Shown piece after piece: positions 48,429 through 58,340 of a DNA stretch of 64,000 nt (its first letter is position 1; each line of letters begins with the position of its first letter). Source of the DNA: Anaeramoeba flamelloides (Eukaryota; Metamonada; Anaeramoebidae); NCBI GenBank assembly GCA_027625915.1, contig JANTQA010000032.1, forward strand, positions 12,478,001 to 12,542,000, read 5' to 3'. The position numbers and the translations under genes are program-made. The notes under the pieces are model-generated. The model did no database searches. It worked only from the letters and a program-made list of their open reading frames with translations, and was not told the DNA's origin.

Positions 48429-48814
48429 TTACTATACATTAAATAAAACAAACATTTAAAAAAGTTAATTACATACAAACAAATATAGTGTTAGTTGGTA
48501 AGAAAGGCCAACACCTCAATGCCAATCTTTTTAATTATAACCATTTTACTTGAAGATGATGTTACTATTATTTTCCAATTAAAAAATGAAAATTTTCATT
48601 TCATATTCCAAAATATTTTTCTAGTTTCGAAGTTGAAGAAAATCCAAAGATCTTGATAACATCGTTTAGAAATGATATTTTGAGACAACAAATTAAACTT
48701 CCAAAGTTAACTCTTTGATAAAATTTTTACACTGCTAATTTGATTGTAATCGGGAATAATTAATATACATTTTGGAAATTGAGATAAAAATATTCATTTA
48801 TTGTTTTTTTTTTT

Positions 48815-49190
48815 TTTTATTATTGAAGAAGTGTAAATTACACTCTAATTGTCCTTAGATTTAAATTTCTGAAAGGAAATTCAAGTGAAAAATCATAGAT
48901 TTCACAATTATTAATTAATGAAAATAGTTTCAAACTGTTATGGTTTAAAATTATTTCATTAAGATTTATTTCTTTTAATTTATTGTGAAAAATTAATCTA
49001 TCTTTTTCATAGAAAGGACACAGCTGTAAAAAATGATCAATATATTAACTATAATTTCCTTTCTGTTCATACTTTGAACATAAAGGACAAAATTTATTTG
49101 GATTTTTATTAATTACAGAGTAATTTCTATTTAAGCAGTTGGTGAATGTTCTAAATTTTAGAATTGTTAAACTTGACAGATAACTTTAAT
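48815..49190 (-). mobile_element. LINE 3' remnant, type A copy 2
   Basis: Homologous to 5790-6130. Read on the minus strand, it keeps 'KFRTFTNCLNRNYSVINKNP', then 'NKFCPLCSKYE', and 'IDHFLQLCPFYEKDRLIF' further on, with a stop and small shifts between. It ends with 'GTGTAATTTACACTTCTTCA', then ATAAT and a 16-base poly-A at about 48806-48821, the expected 3' tail. It reaches further upstream than copy 1, into the linker before the zinc knuckle. Confidence 0.7.
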
Positions 49191-49759
49191 GTCTTTGGGT
49201 ACTAAATAAATAATTTTGATAAAATTTCCATTTATTAATTGGTAAATATCAATAATTTGTATTATTTCTTGAAAATGTATACCACTAGCATAAAATGATT
49301 AATGGATCGATTGTTAAAAAAATTGATAGTGTTGATTTTTTGTTTAACTTAGTGAAAGATTGAAGTTCTGTGATAGGACATGTTTCTAGGGAATAGAGAT
49401 CTTGATCTTCTACAAACCAAGAATATATTGTTCATGTTTTTTGATTCGAATTTCTGATTCACACCAACACAAGACTTGTTTTACTCAATTTCATTTTCAG
49501 AAAAATCAATTTATTCAAAAAATATAGAAAAATAAAATTTTATTATCATTTTGATTCTATTTGGATTTTTATTAGCTGTTCTGATAATCAAATAAATTCA
49601 CTATAATTTAAATAGGTGATGTGGTAAGATTAGAATAAATTTTTTTTTTTGTTTCAAAAAAAAAATGAAAAAAAAGTTTATTAGGTCTGAAATATGTTCG
49701 CGTTTTATAAATTATTTTTGTTATTGTTGTTTATTAAAAAGAAGATTAAACAAAAAAAA

Positions 49760-49912
49760 AAACACAAAAAAAAGAACAATAACAAACAAACAAATAAAAA
49801 AAGTAGGGCTGCACCTTGAAGGACTCGAACCTTCGACCTTCTCATTACAAGTGAGATGCTACTACCACTGAGCTAAAGATGCTGACAAAAGAGTTGAAAA
49901 TTAAAGTACTGA
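49760..49912. repeat. Duplicated tRNA-containing segment, copy 2
   Basis: Partner of 40598-40760, in the same orientation 9.16 kb away. Confidence 0.8.
49810..49882 (-). tRNA. tRNA-Thr (anticodon UGU), copy 2
   Basis: Identical over all 73 nt to the gene at 40650-40722, with the same seven-T terminator (49796-49802). Both copies therefore look functional. The plus-strand frame 49665-49871 overlaps it by chance. Confidence 0.95.
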
Positions 49913-50519
49913 AAAATATAAAAATGAAAACTTTTATCTTGTTATTCCTTTTTTTTAAGGAAGGATTACTTTTTTAATACCAACAATCAAATTCAAAAAT
50001 CATATATCAATCACAATATAAAGTGATCAAAATCTGTATTCAATGAATGAGAATCAGTATATTCTAACAAAAGAGTCCATTTTTATTTGAATTTTTTGTT
50101 CTACAAAGATCAATTTAATACGTAACAAAACGACTTAAACATAATGTTACAAAATATTCTTTTTTTTTTTTTTATTGTTTCAAGGCAATATACAATTAAC
50201 AACATGGCCGTATACCTAAGACCAAATCAATTTTGAAGGTAAACTCCTTGATATTTTCTGTAAAATTTAATTTTGAATGGATTTTGTTCAATTTTTTTTT
50301 GTAATTATCTAAATAATTTTTATATTTTAACTCTTTTGATATATAAAAATTTTCTTTCAAATAAACTCTATTTTTTGAGATAAAGTTTCCAATTTGGTTC
50401 TTCATTTTTAATATTTCTTTTTAAATAATATAACTTGAAGAAACTAATATAATATTTTTTTTTTTTAAGGGTTTATTGTCTGTTTATTTCATCGATTGAT
50501 GAAAGATCTTCGATAACAA
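49913..50519. other. Spacer with transposon-like scraps
   Basis: The minus-strand frame 50196-50405 (69 codons, Lys/Asn-rich, 'YKKKLNKIHSKLNF') has weak similarity at the DNA level to 55985-56060 ('ACAAATCAATTTTAATGGTA'). It may be debris of one retrotransposon family. Confidence 0.3.
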
Positions 50520-50585
50520 AAAAAATATTTCTTTTTTTTATTTTTTTATTTTTTTAACGGAGGAGTTTTTAATCCCTCTTATTTG
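50520..50585 (-). mobile_element. LINE 3' end, type B copy 2
   Basis: Minus-strand 'AGGGATTAAAAACTCCTCCG', then TTAAAAAAATAAAAAAAT, matches the 3' end of the type B remnant at 17970-18020. Only the last ~65 bp are present. Confidence 0.5.
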
Positions 50586-50690
50586 ATAGTTAGGTTTTTT
50601 TTAATTTTAGAAATAAACTGAAATTTTTTGAAATTTTCAATTTATTACAAAAATTAAAAAAAAAACTAACGACATTTCCAACTTGGACTA
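50586..50690. mobile_element. Foldback-like palindrome, copy 3 (single hairpin)
   Basis: 'TAGGTTTTTTTTAATTTTAG' then AAATAAACTG pairs with 'CAATTTATTACAAAAATT' then AAAAAAAAACTA, a ~40 bp stem of the foldback family. Confidence 0.5.
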
Positions 50691-52010
50691 TTTTCCAGTT
50701 GTTTAATTCTAGAGTTATCTAATGCTTATTCTGAATCTTTTAATTTTTTTGATTACAGTTAATATTTTCTAATTTCTGCTTTGAAAATTTAAGATAATCA
50801 ACATTTTGATTAAAATCCCAAAATTTTTAATTTTTGAATTAGTTTAAATCTTCTTCTATATATCGTTATTCTTACCGTATCTATTTTTGCTTCTGTTTTA
50901 TAAATAAGTCTGGGAGAGTGTGGATTTAAAATATCAGGTTTTTATATATTTGAGATGATTTAAAAGTGAATTAAAAATCAGAATTAATTATTAATTGTTC
51001 TTGAATACAAAAGGAGAATATTTTTTTTTTCAATTTAATATTTTAGGTGAGTCAAAATTTTTGAAATGGGGTTAATTATATTGCGTTTTAACACTTTTTA
51101 GTATCATATTCATCATTATAACATAATGAAAAGTCTTTGATACGAGTAATATCAATATAGCTATTTTATTTCTTTTTACAATAATTCTTTTAGTTAACCA
51201 AAAAATCTTTTTATTCAACATATTTTAGTAAAAATATTACAATTGTTTACAGAAGAATAGTTATAAACATTAAACATTGAGACCAATTTATACTTAGATA
51301 TTGTGTTTTTGTTTTGAGATAATATTTGATTTTTTCAAAAGAAATATTTATAAAAAGATATTTTGGAATGTGTAATTTATTCCTCAAAATTTAAAATAAA
51401 TTTTTATTCCAAAAATGATTTTAAATTGTTATAAAAATTTTTATGAATCAGACATAAACAATTCATTAATAAAATTTCAAAGATTCAAAATAATTTTTAA
51501 TTTTTTTCCCTTTTTGAAAACCTAAAAACAACTTTTTTTAAAACATTAAAAGAAAGTAATTTTTTTACTAAATAGATCTAAATTTCATTAATAAAATTAT
51601 GTTAAGCATATATCAAATACCCATTTATTAAATCGCCTATACCGCACCTGCATTTTTATTGTTTTATATTATGAATTAAAATAATAATAATGAAAAAAAA
51701 AAAAAAAAAAAAAAATTTGCTTCCCAAATTAAGTCTTTCCAGCATAAAACCAAAATGATGTTTACACAATTTTCTAGAATTAACTTAATTTTTTTAAAAA
51801 AAATATGTTACTGTTTTTCGTTTTGATATCAAAAACATGTGAATTTTGGATTTCGAAAAATAGACTCATTTTCATAAATTGTTTAAATGAGGTTAACTCA
51901 TCCATTTCATAAGTAAAAACACAAATTACAAAAAAAAGTATTTAAGATCTAAACTAGATAATTGTATTTTGAAATAATACTAGTCCCTTAAATTTATTTT
52001 TTTTTTTTTT
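50691..52010. other. AT-rich spacer, no gene seen
   Basis: Bases 51040-51075 ('TTTTTGAAATGGGGTTAATT') resemble a GATCGATCAA-family terminus. A TTAA-type terminus ('ACTAGTCCCTTAAAT') lies at 51978-51992. No coding signal. Confidence 0.4.
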
Positions 52011-52019
52011 TCATTTCAA

Positions 52020-52400
52020 AAATTAAAAAAAATAAAGGCGGTTTTCTTGAAGTTTTCTATTTTATTTGCCAAGTTTTCTAGGTTTTTTTTACTTTTTGAA
52101 ATGAACAGAAAATTTTAATCAATTTTCGGTTTATTTCAAAAAGTAAAAAAAACCTAAGGAAATTCCTTTGCTTTTCGTTATTTTTTTTTTGAGTTTTCTA
52201 TTTATTTAGAAATTAATAATTTTTCGTTAGGTTTTTTTGAGTTTTCTATTTATTTAGAAAATCAATAGATTTTCGAAATAAAATAGAAAACCTCAAAAAA
52301 CCTAGAAAACTTCACTAACAAACAGAAAAATCAAGAAAATATTACAACCATTTTCCATAATTCAAATGAATTGAGAAAAATCTAAACATTTCATTCAATT
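52020..52400. mobile_element. Foldback-like element, copy 4
   Basis: The hairpin 'TAGGTTTTTTTTACTTTTTG' against 'CAAAAAGTAAAAAAAACCTA' is followed by 'TTTTCGTTAGGTTTTTTTGA' and 'TATTTAGAAAATCAATAGAT'. It closes with 'AAAACCTAGAAAACTTCACT'. Same unit order as copies 1 and 2. Confidence 0.6.
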
Positions 52401-52779
52401 ATTTTGAATTATGGAAAATTCAACTGTAGTTTTTATTTGATATGAGTAATTATATCTAAAAGAAATTTCCAAAAATTTTCAATTTATAGCTGAAAACTCA
52501 AAAAAAAAGGAAACAAAAAAAAATAGTTGAAATGGAAAGGTTCAACTTCTATTTTAAAATTAAAAAAATTTCACAAATTACCCAAATAGATATTTTTATG
52601 TTTATGAAAAGAATAAAATGTAATTAAAATCTTACAATATATGCAAAAAAAAAATGCAATCTTAATGATTATTGAAGATAACGTATATTTTTATCGAATT
52701 ACCTATTCTATGTTGAAAATTGAATAATTTTGATTTAAGATTTAATTTGAATTAATACAAATAATATCTTTGATATTAT

Positions 52780-53280
52780 CCAAATTAAAGGGTCATTATT
52801 TATCTTATCATGTAACCAATGAGAAAGAAAATAATGATTCTTTATTAAAATTCCCAAACAAAAATTTAGAAATGAGGGAAGTTCCGTCAAGTGTCTAGAT
52901 TTTTTTTTTTAATTTTTGAAATAAAAAGAAAATTTCAAAAATTGTTTTACTTGCATTATAGAAATTAAATTAAAAAAAATTAACTTCGGTTTTTCTGAAT
53001 TCAAAAGAATAAAGAAAAATCAAAGAATTTACTCAATTCGTTTAATTTCTTGAAAATCTAACAGTAGGGTTTTTTTTTTTAATTCTTGTCTTGTATATTT
53101 CGGAAATCTATTGATTTTCCAATCAAAATAATAATAATAATAATAATAAAGCATAAAGGTTTTTTTTCGAGAATTCAAAAGAATTGAAAAAATCTCATGA
53201 TTTAATCCAGTTCTTTTAAAATGAAAAAAAAAAAATAATGGCTAAAAAAGGAAATTAATTTCCTCACTACAAAATAAAAT
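52780..53280. mobile_element. Foldback-like element, copy 5
   Basis: Shares its left flank with 18485-18560 ('CCCAAACAAAAATTTAGAAA') and its right end with 20340-20380 ('GGAAATTAATTTCCTCACTA'). Contains an (AAT)n run at about 53128-53150. Confidence 0.5.
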
Positions 53281-53628
53281 TTTTTTTTTTTTGTATTTTT
53301 GTATTTTTTAGAGAATTCATCATCGTAACAAAAAATTGTTTTTAAAAATCCATATACTTTTTACAATTACTATATTTTGTCTAATTGTCCAATATAAACC
53401 ATGAAATTTTAAATTCAACAAAAAATTCAAATTAAGAAAAAAAATTAAAAAATTGAATTGTATATCAAGAAATCGTCAAAAAATATCAAAAATTTCTAAA
53501 AAATTTCAGATTTTTTGTTGATCTTTTCTAAACACCCCGAAAAGTTAATTTAAAGATTATGTTGTAGTAATTATGAAATTATGTCTTCTTTCTTTGTAAT
53601 CATTATTTTGAATTTTTGAATTTGTTTA

Positions 53629-53793
53629 CTGGTAATTGCATAATAAATAGGAAAAAATTCCACTTCATTTTCAATTTCCTTTTTCAAACCAAGTCACAAA
53701 TTACAACCAAGGTCTTTGAAAACTCTATTATTCTAAGAATTATAACGAAGAAAAGGAAGTGAAATTTTCTTTGAATTTATAATACAAATACCA
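53629..53793. mobile_element. TA-flanked MITE, copy 4
   Basis: Starts 'CTGGTAATTGCATAATAAAT', inner arms 'CCACTTCATTTTCAATTTCC' and 'AAAAGGAAGTGAAATTTTC', ends '..ATACAAATACCAT' followed by TA. Confidence 0.6.
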
Positions 53794-54744
53794 TTAGCAC
53801 AATCCCAATTTTTTTGTTACAATTTATATTATATACGGCCCTTTTATACTCCACTCTGAAGATTTCTAAGGCATACTTATTGATTTTCTATTTTAAAAAT
53901 TATCTTTTATGATAGAGGAAATTCAATTTCTTTCATATCAAAAGTTCAAAAATTCAATTTCTATTTCATCATCTGAGAATTTTTTTTCAAATAACCAAAG
54001 ACAAAAATTAGAATTTCAAATAAACGAAATCACAGAAACCATGGAAACTTGAAAGTGTTTTTCGATTATTGAATTTAAATTGTTTAAACTTGATATTTTT
54101 CGAATTTTGGAAATGAAAGATCCATAGTTATAATTTTGAAAAAAGGTGAAAGATGGTTTTTAATTGTAACTCTTTACCAAAAATGAAAACTAAAATCAAT
54201 TAAAAGAAGAAACAAATTAACTTTAAATAATAATCCATTATATTATTTTCAATCAAATCAAAAAAAAAAACAATTTAAATCTACTTTGATTACCGAAAAT
54301 GTTAAGAGTAATTTTTGAGATCTCAAAAATAGTCAATTTTTTCAACAAATTTTTATGAATTGATCAATCAAAGAATAACCCATATCAAAAAGATTTTATT
54401 AAACAAACTTTCATTGTGCTGAATCCTCCATTTTTTCTTTAATAACTTATTTTTTACCTTTTATTTATTGATCTTTCTTTGAATTTTTTTGTTTCTGTGA
54501 TTTCTGTGATTCTATTAAGGTTCCCAATTAAAAGTCGTGTTTGAACTTTTCTTCCCAAATGCTAATCTAAGTTTTTTGATCAATTTGTTCTCCAACACCA
54601 AAAACCAAAAAATTTCGAACATAATTTTTTTTTCTTCTTTCAGAAATTTTGCTGTTTAGGTTAAACTTTTATTACCATTTGACGATTTATAATCAACTAT
54701 ACAAAATTTATTCTAGAAAATCAATTTCTAAGCTTTAAAATTTT
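53794..54744. other. AT-rich spacer, no gene seen
   Basis: Interrupted frames only; no repeat boundary recognised. Confidence 0.4.
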
Positions 54745-54870
54745 TACGGTAGGGTTGGAACGGCTGTGCTAATTCAACTGAAAGTATGCTGATCCTTACT
54801 TGTGGTAATCTGCTTTCATGAGAGAATTTTCAAGTGATAAGGCTGCAGATTTTTTCTTATAAAAGCAAAA
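54745..54870 (+). ncRNA. Candidate small RNA gene, unidentified
   Basis: A compact patch of clearly higher GC than its surroundings ('GGTTGGAACGGCTGTGCTAA' to 'GATAAGGCTGCAG') without an open frame. It is followed by ATTTTTTC, which could be a polymerase III terminator on the plus strand. It is not a tRNA, U6 or any snRNA I can recognise. Strand and ends are guesses. Confidence 0.25.
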
Positions 54871-55275
54871 GGTTTGGAAGGTTCATTTTAGTTTTGAATA
54901 CTGTTAAAACCAAATTGCGCAAATGAAAATTTTTCTCAAAGTAATACCAAGCCAAGCTTAATTAAATCCCTAGAATTATCATTTTCATTTGATTTTGTAA
55001 AGATCTTTTCGTTTTTTTGACTAATAATTAGAGAAATATTTTGATTGAAAATTTTCATCCAAATTAGAAAATATTCAGTTAAAAGAAAAAAAACAAAAGT
55101 TCTGAAAAATATGAAGAGACAAACAAATAAATCCAAGTCGTTTCTGAATTTTTTTTATTATTCAACAAAAGGTAGTTCAAGTTTGTTGTTTTTTTGTTCT
55201 TGTTTTTTTTTATTTTTTTTGTTTTTGATTTTTTTCTTTTATTGTTGTATAAAATTGTTACTTTTGTTATTAGAT

Positions 55276-55720
55276 TTAAAACTTTGGTATACGGGAATAC
55301 CTAAACCCCTTTTCGCCTCGGAAAGATAAATATGCAATTCTAGTTTCGTAAAATCCAGGAAGGAACATTACACTTCCCAAGAGAATAAGTGGTATGCCGC
55401 GATCTTTGAATCCTACAAAGTATATTTCTAATCTACATAAGATGCCAACAGTAATAACAAAGGATCCTAACAGAAAGAGAACTATTGCCAAAAGAACTGC
55501 GTTTCGAACTACACAAACGTAATGTTATCAGAAAAATTTGTTTCAAAAAGAGAAGGGATTGTTAATTATTTTTTTTTTTTTTGTTTTGTTTTATTCGAAG
55601 AGAAATTAAAAGGAAGACAAAAGTTGGGTTTTTTATTTGAAATAAAAGAGGAATACGTGATGGTGGTGGAAGTTTTTCATATGTTTTTTGTTGGTTAACT
55701 GGTTGGTAACCGTGATTCAT
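55276..55720 (-). CDS. TMEM230: TMEM230-like endosomal/vesicle membrane protein
   Basis: Exon 1 is 55720-55657 (MNHGYQPVNQQKTYEKLPPP) and exon 2 is 55508-55276. They join in phase 1 across a 148 bp GTATTC-AG intron, giving 98 residues, against about 120 in human. The family signature is clear. TM1 is 'LLAIVLFLLGSFVITVGI' at about residues 26-45 and TM2 is 'IPLILLGSVMFLPGFYETRI' at about 60-78. The conserved 'FLPGFY..RIAY' is followed by a short cytoplasmic tail with 'GFRYSRIP', where human has 'GYSYDDIP'. In animals TMEM230 sits on recycling, secretory and synaptic vesicles and takes part in vesicle traffic. The protein lacks part of the N-terminal cytosolic region of animal forms. The nearest gene downstream is more than 2 kb away. 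Confidence 0.9.
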
Positions 55721-56128
55721 CAAAAATTTTTTTCTCAAGTTTAAACTGTATTTGGTAAAAAATAAAAAATGATTAGATATTCAAAATAGACTTTTTTGTC
55801 TGTTATTTACAATGCTTACTGTTAGTTAATAAATAAAAACCTCCACATTTCAAATCATTTACCAAATAAAAGATAATAATAAAATTATCCAAATAATGAA
55901 AGCCAAACATTTAAACTATGTTTTCAAAATCTTAACTGTACTTTTTTTTCTTCTTGTTCCAAAGAAAAATATAATACATTCTCTAAAATAGTATACCAAA
56001 GTACAAATCAATTTTAATGGTAAACTTTCTTGAAGTTATTAGTAAAATTTAAATTATTAATGCAATTTGTTGAAACTTTTTCTCAGAAATTTTCTTGTTT
56101 TTATTAGAAATTGTTTTTTTTATATTAA
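55721..56128. other. Upstream region of TMEM230 and short spacer
   Basis: Bases 55985-56060 resemble 50200-50290 (possible retrotransposon scrap). No gene seen. Confidence 0.35.
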
Positions 56129-57347
56129 GGGAGTAAGTACATTTTTCAAATTTTTATTGCCATCATTTATCTGAAACTGAATTCTTCAAATCATTTCTTT
56201 AGTCAAATGTATTGATATTTTAATAAATACTAAAGTTGAAATATATCATAGTATAAGATATTTTCATACCAATAAAAAAACGGAAATCAAAAAAATGAAA
56301 AGATTGATCTAAAAAAAAAATAAAAACAAATCATTTATTTCTTGATCTTATCTATAATATTTGATACAATTACTTCTTCCATATTTTTTTTTGATATTAA
56401 TTCTTCATGGAAATCGTTTTGTTTGTAAAATTTTCGAGAAACAAATTATTTTTTATTTCAAAAAGTAATTCAAATCTGAATTTAAAATTATTTTTTACAT
56501 TTAATTCATCTAATTCTTGATTGGGTTCAGAAAATAAGATATTTATTTTGAATTTTTCTTTAGAAATAAAGATTTATTAGACAAATTCGTATGATTTTCT
56601 AATTATTTATTTTCCCTTAAAAATTGGAAAACTAATAATAATTCCAAATATGATTGAAATTTTTTTAAAAATTTTTCAATTAATTTGGGTTGAATCTTTT
56701 GTAACTGTTTATTTTTGAAATCGAGAATTCAAGTCCTTTATTATAATTTTTTGAATAGGATTCTTTAGTTTGGTATTTGTTTGATAAAAATAATTTAAAA
56801 AAAGAATTTTGAAAGCAAATTTGTAAAAAAAAGTTTTGGAAAATAATAATAAATAGTAAACTGGGCGAGAAATTCAAGGAAAAAAATAGTTTGTATTCAT
56901 ATAAAATAAGAATAAAATGAAAAAAAATCTTCGAAAATAGGCTTTTATTAATATTTTTATTTTTATTTTTGAATTTCAACAAATTTATTTGGAAGGGTTC
57001 TCTTTCGTGTTAGATCTTTTAAAAGAGAATATTTTTTTTAATGACACACCTTTTCGGGTATTTTTTTTTTTTGAATTTTGATTAATTTCACTCATTCGTA
57101 TAAACACATTTCTAGATCCAAAACCGAAATCTAATATTACCAAAAATTTAATCAAAATAAATATTCAAAAAATTGAAAAATTAAGGATTCAACTTTGAAT
57201 TACTTTTGGTTCTTTCTCTTTTCATGAATAGAAAAACAAATGATGTTTTTTAGTTTCAAAGTTACAATGTCTGGTGACACTTAAAAAAGTATTTTTCATT
57301 AAGGTTGTCACAATTAAAAAATTTTCAAAATCGTAAAATGTGCTTAC
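56129..57347 (+). mobile_element. ~1.2 kb TTAA element, copy B
   Basis: Collinear with copy A over its full length. Flanked by TTAA at 56125-56128 and 57348-57351; left terminus GGGAGTAAGTACATTT. The minus-strand frame 56680-56982 (100 codons) corresponds in position to the open frame of copy C. Both share 'KSLFSKI' and similar Phe/Leu-rich sequence, so part of the element may once have been coding. Confidence 0.7.
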
Positions 57348-57351
57348 TTAA

Positions 57352-57805
57352 ATCAAAAATTATCTAACATAAATTAACCCAATGCTTTGAGTTGATCATT
57401 TATTGTTAAAATTTGTTTTTTGAAATGTAGAACTTTAATAATCCTATGCTATATTTACTTATTTTTTATTGTTATTTTCTTTGATCAGATAATGTATAGA
57501 AATTCCAGTAATTTTTACACACATTTAATTTTTTAAAATTTTTTAAACTTTTCTTTGGGTAACTTTTTGATGATATTCTCTAATTTTTGTTTTTCAACAA
57601 ATAAAGGTCGGAAATATTTGTTTTTACCAGAACTTAACTCATTGAAATAAACTTTTTCGTGTATAAATATTCAATATAATTTATTTGGGGTTTTTCTAAC
57701 CAAGTAATTAAAATTAAACAGTAATTCAATGAATTTTTTTTTTTTACACAAATTGGGGATATTATACTAATTTCAAGGGGACTTATATTACTTTATTAAT
57801 CATTT
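57352..57805. other. AT-rich spacer
   Basis: No feature recognised. Confidence 0.35.
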
Positions 57806-58010
57806 TTAAAAATAACCCCTCAAAAGTGTTATTAATTGATATATGTAACTAAATTTGAGGAAATTCCTACGTACTGGTTTATTATTTTCATTTTTTATGA
57901 AACCATAGATCTTTTCTGATGAGAAGTTATCTTTAGTTTCAATAAGATTTATTGTATCAAAATTGATGTCCTTTAAATATTTAAACTTTTTCAAAATGTT
58001 GATTATTAGT
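57806..58010 (-). mobile_element. Possible LINE endonuclease fragment 1
   Basis: The minus-strand frame reads 'NILKKFKYLKDINFDTINLI' then ETKD. This matches the pattern of the first motif block of LINE apurinic endonucleases ('N.NGL....K..yL...n.DII.LqET'). The canonical Gln before Glu-Thr is Ile here. The remaining 40 residues lack later endonuclease motifs. Probably a small retrotransposon remnant. Confidence 0.4.
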
Positions 58011-58340
58011 TTACAAAATAATGAATATTAAATAAAGAAATATAAAAAAAGTAAAATTAGAGATAATTTAAATTTTTATTTATTAATATTTTATTTACAG
58101 TCTTTCCAAGGTTATCATGTATTTTTTTTTTAAAAAAAAAAAATAGCTTACTTTTTCTGATTTTTAAAAATGAACCAAAATATGAAACTTGATTCTTAAA
58201 AAAAAAAATGTAGCCTTGAAATGGCTATAATTTTTTATTTAAATATTGAAAATAAATCTGCTTATAAACGAACTTTTTAATACACGCTGATTAATTCGAT
58301 TATTATTATTATTAATATATTATTATTGTTATTGTTTTAA
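58011..58340. other. 3' flank of the PQ-loop gene
   Basis: AT-rich with (TTA)n at 58300-58335 directly after the stop codon region. Confidence 0.35.

Noticed and set aside
54745-54870. U6 or U4 snRNA
   Set aside because: Only a few bases (TTGGAACG, GCTAATT) recall these RNAs; the conserved ACAGAGA box and U4 stem order are missing.
55045-55329. Plus-strand 94-codon frame over TMEM230
   Set aside because: Overlaps a conserved TMEM230 exon on the other strand and is dominated by a T-rich tract.
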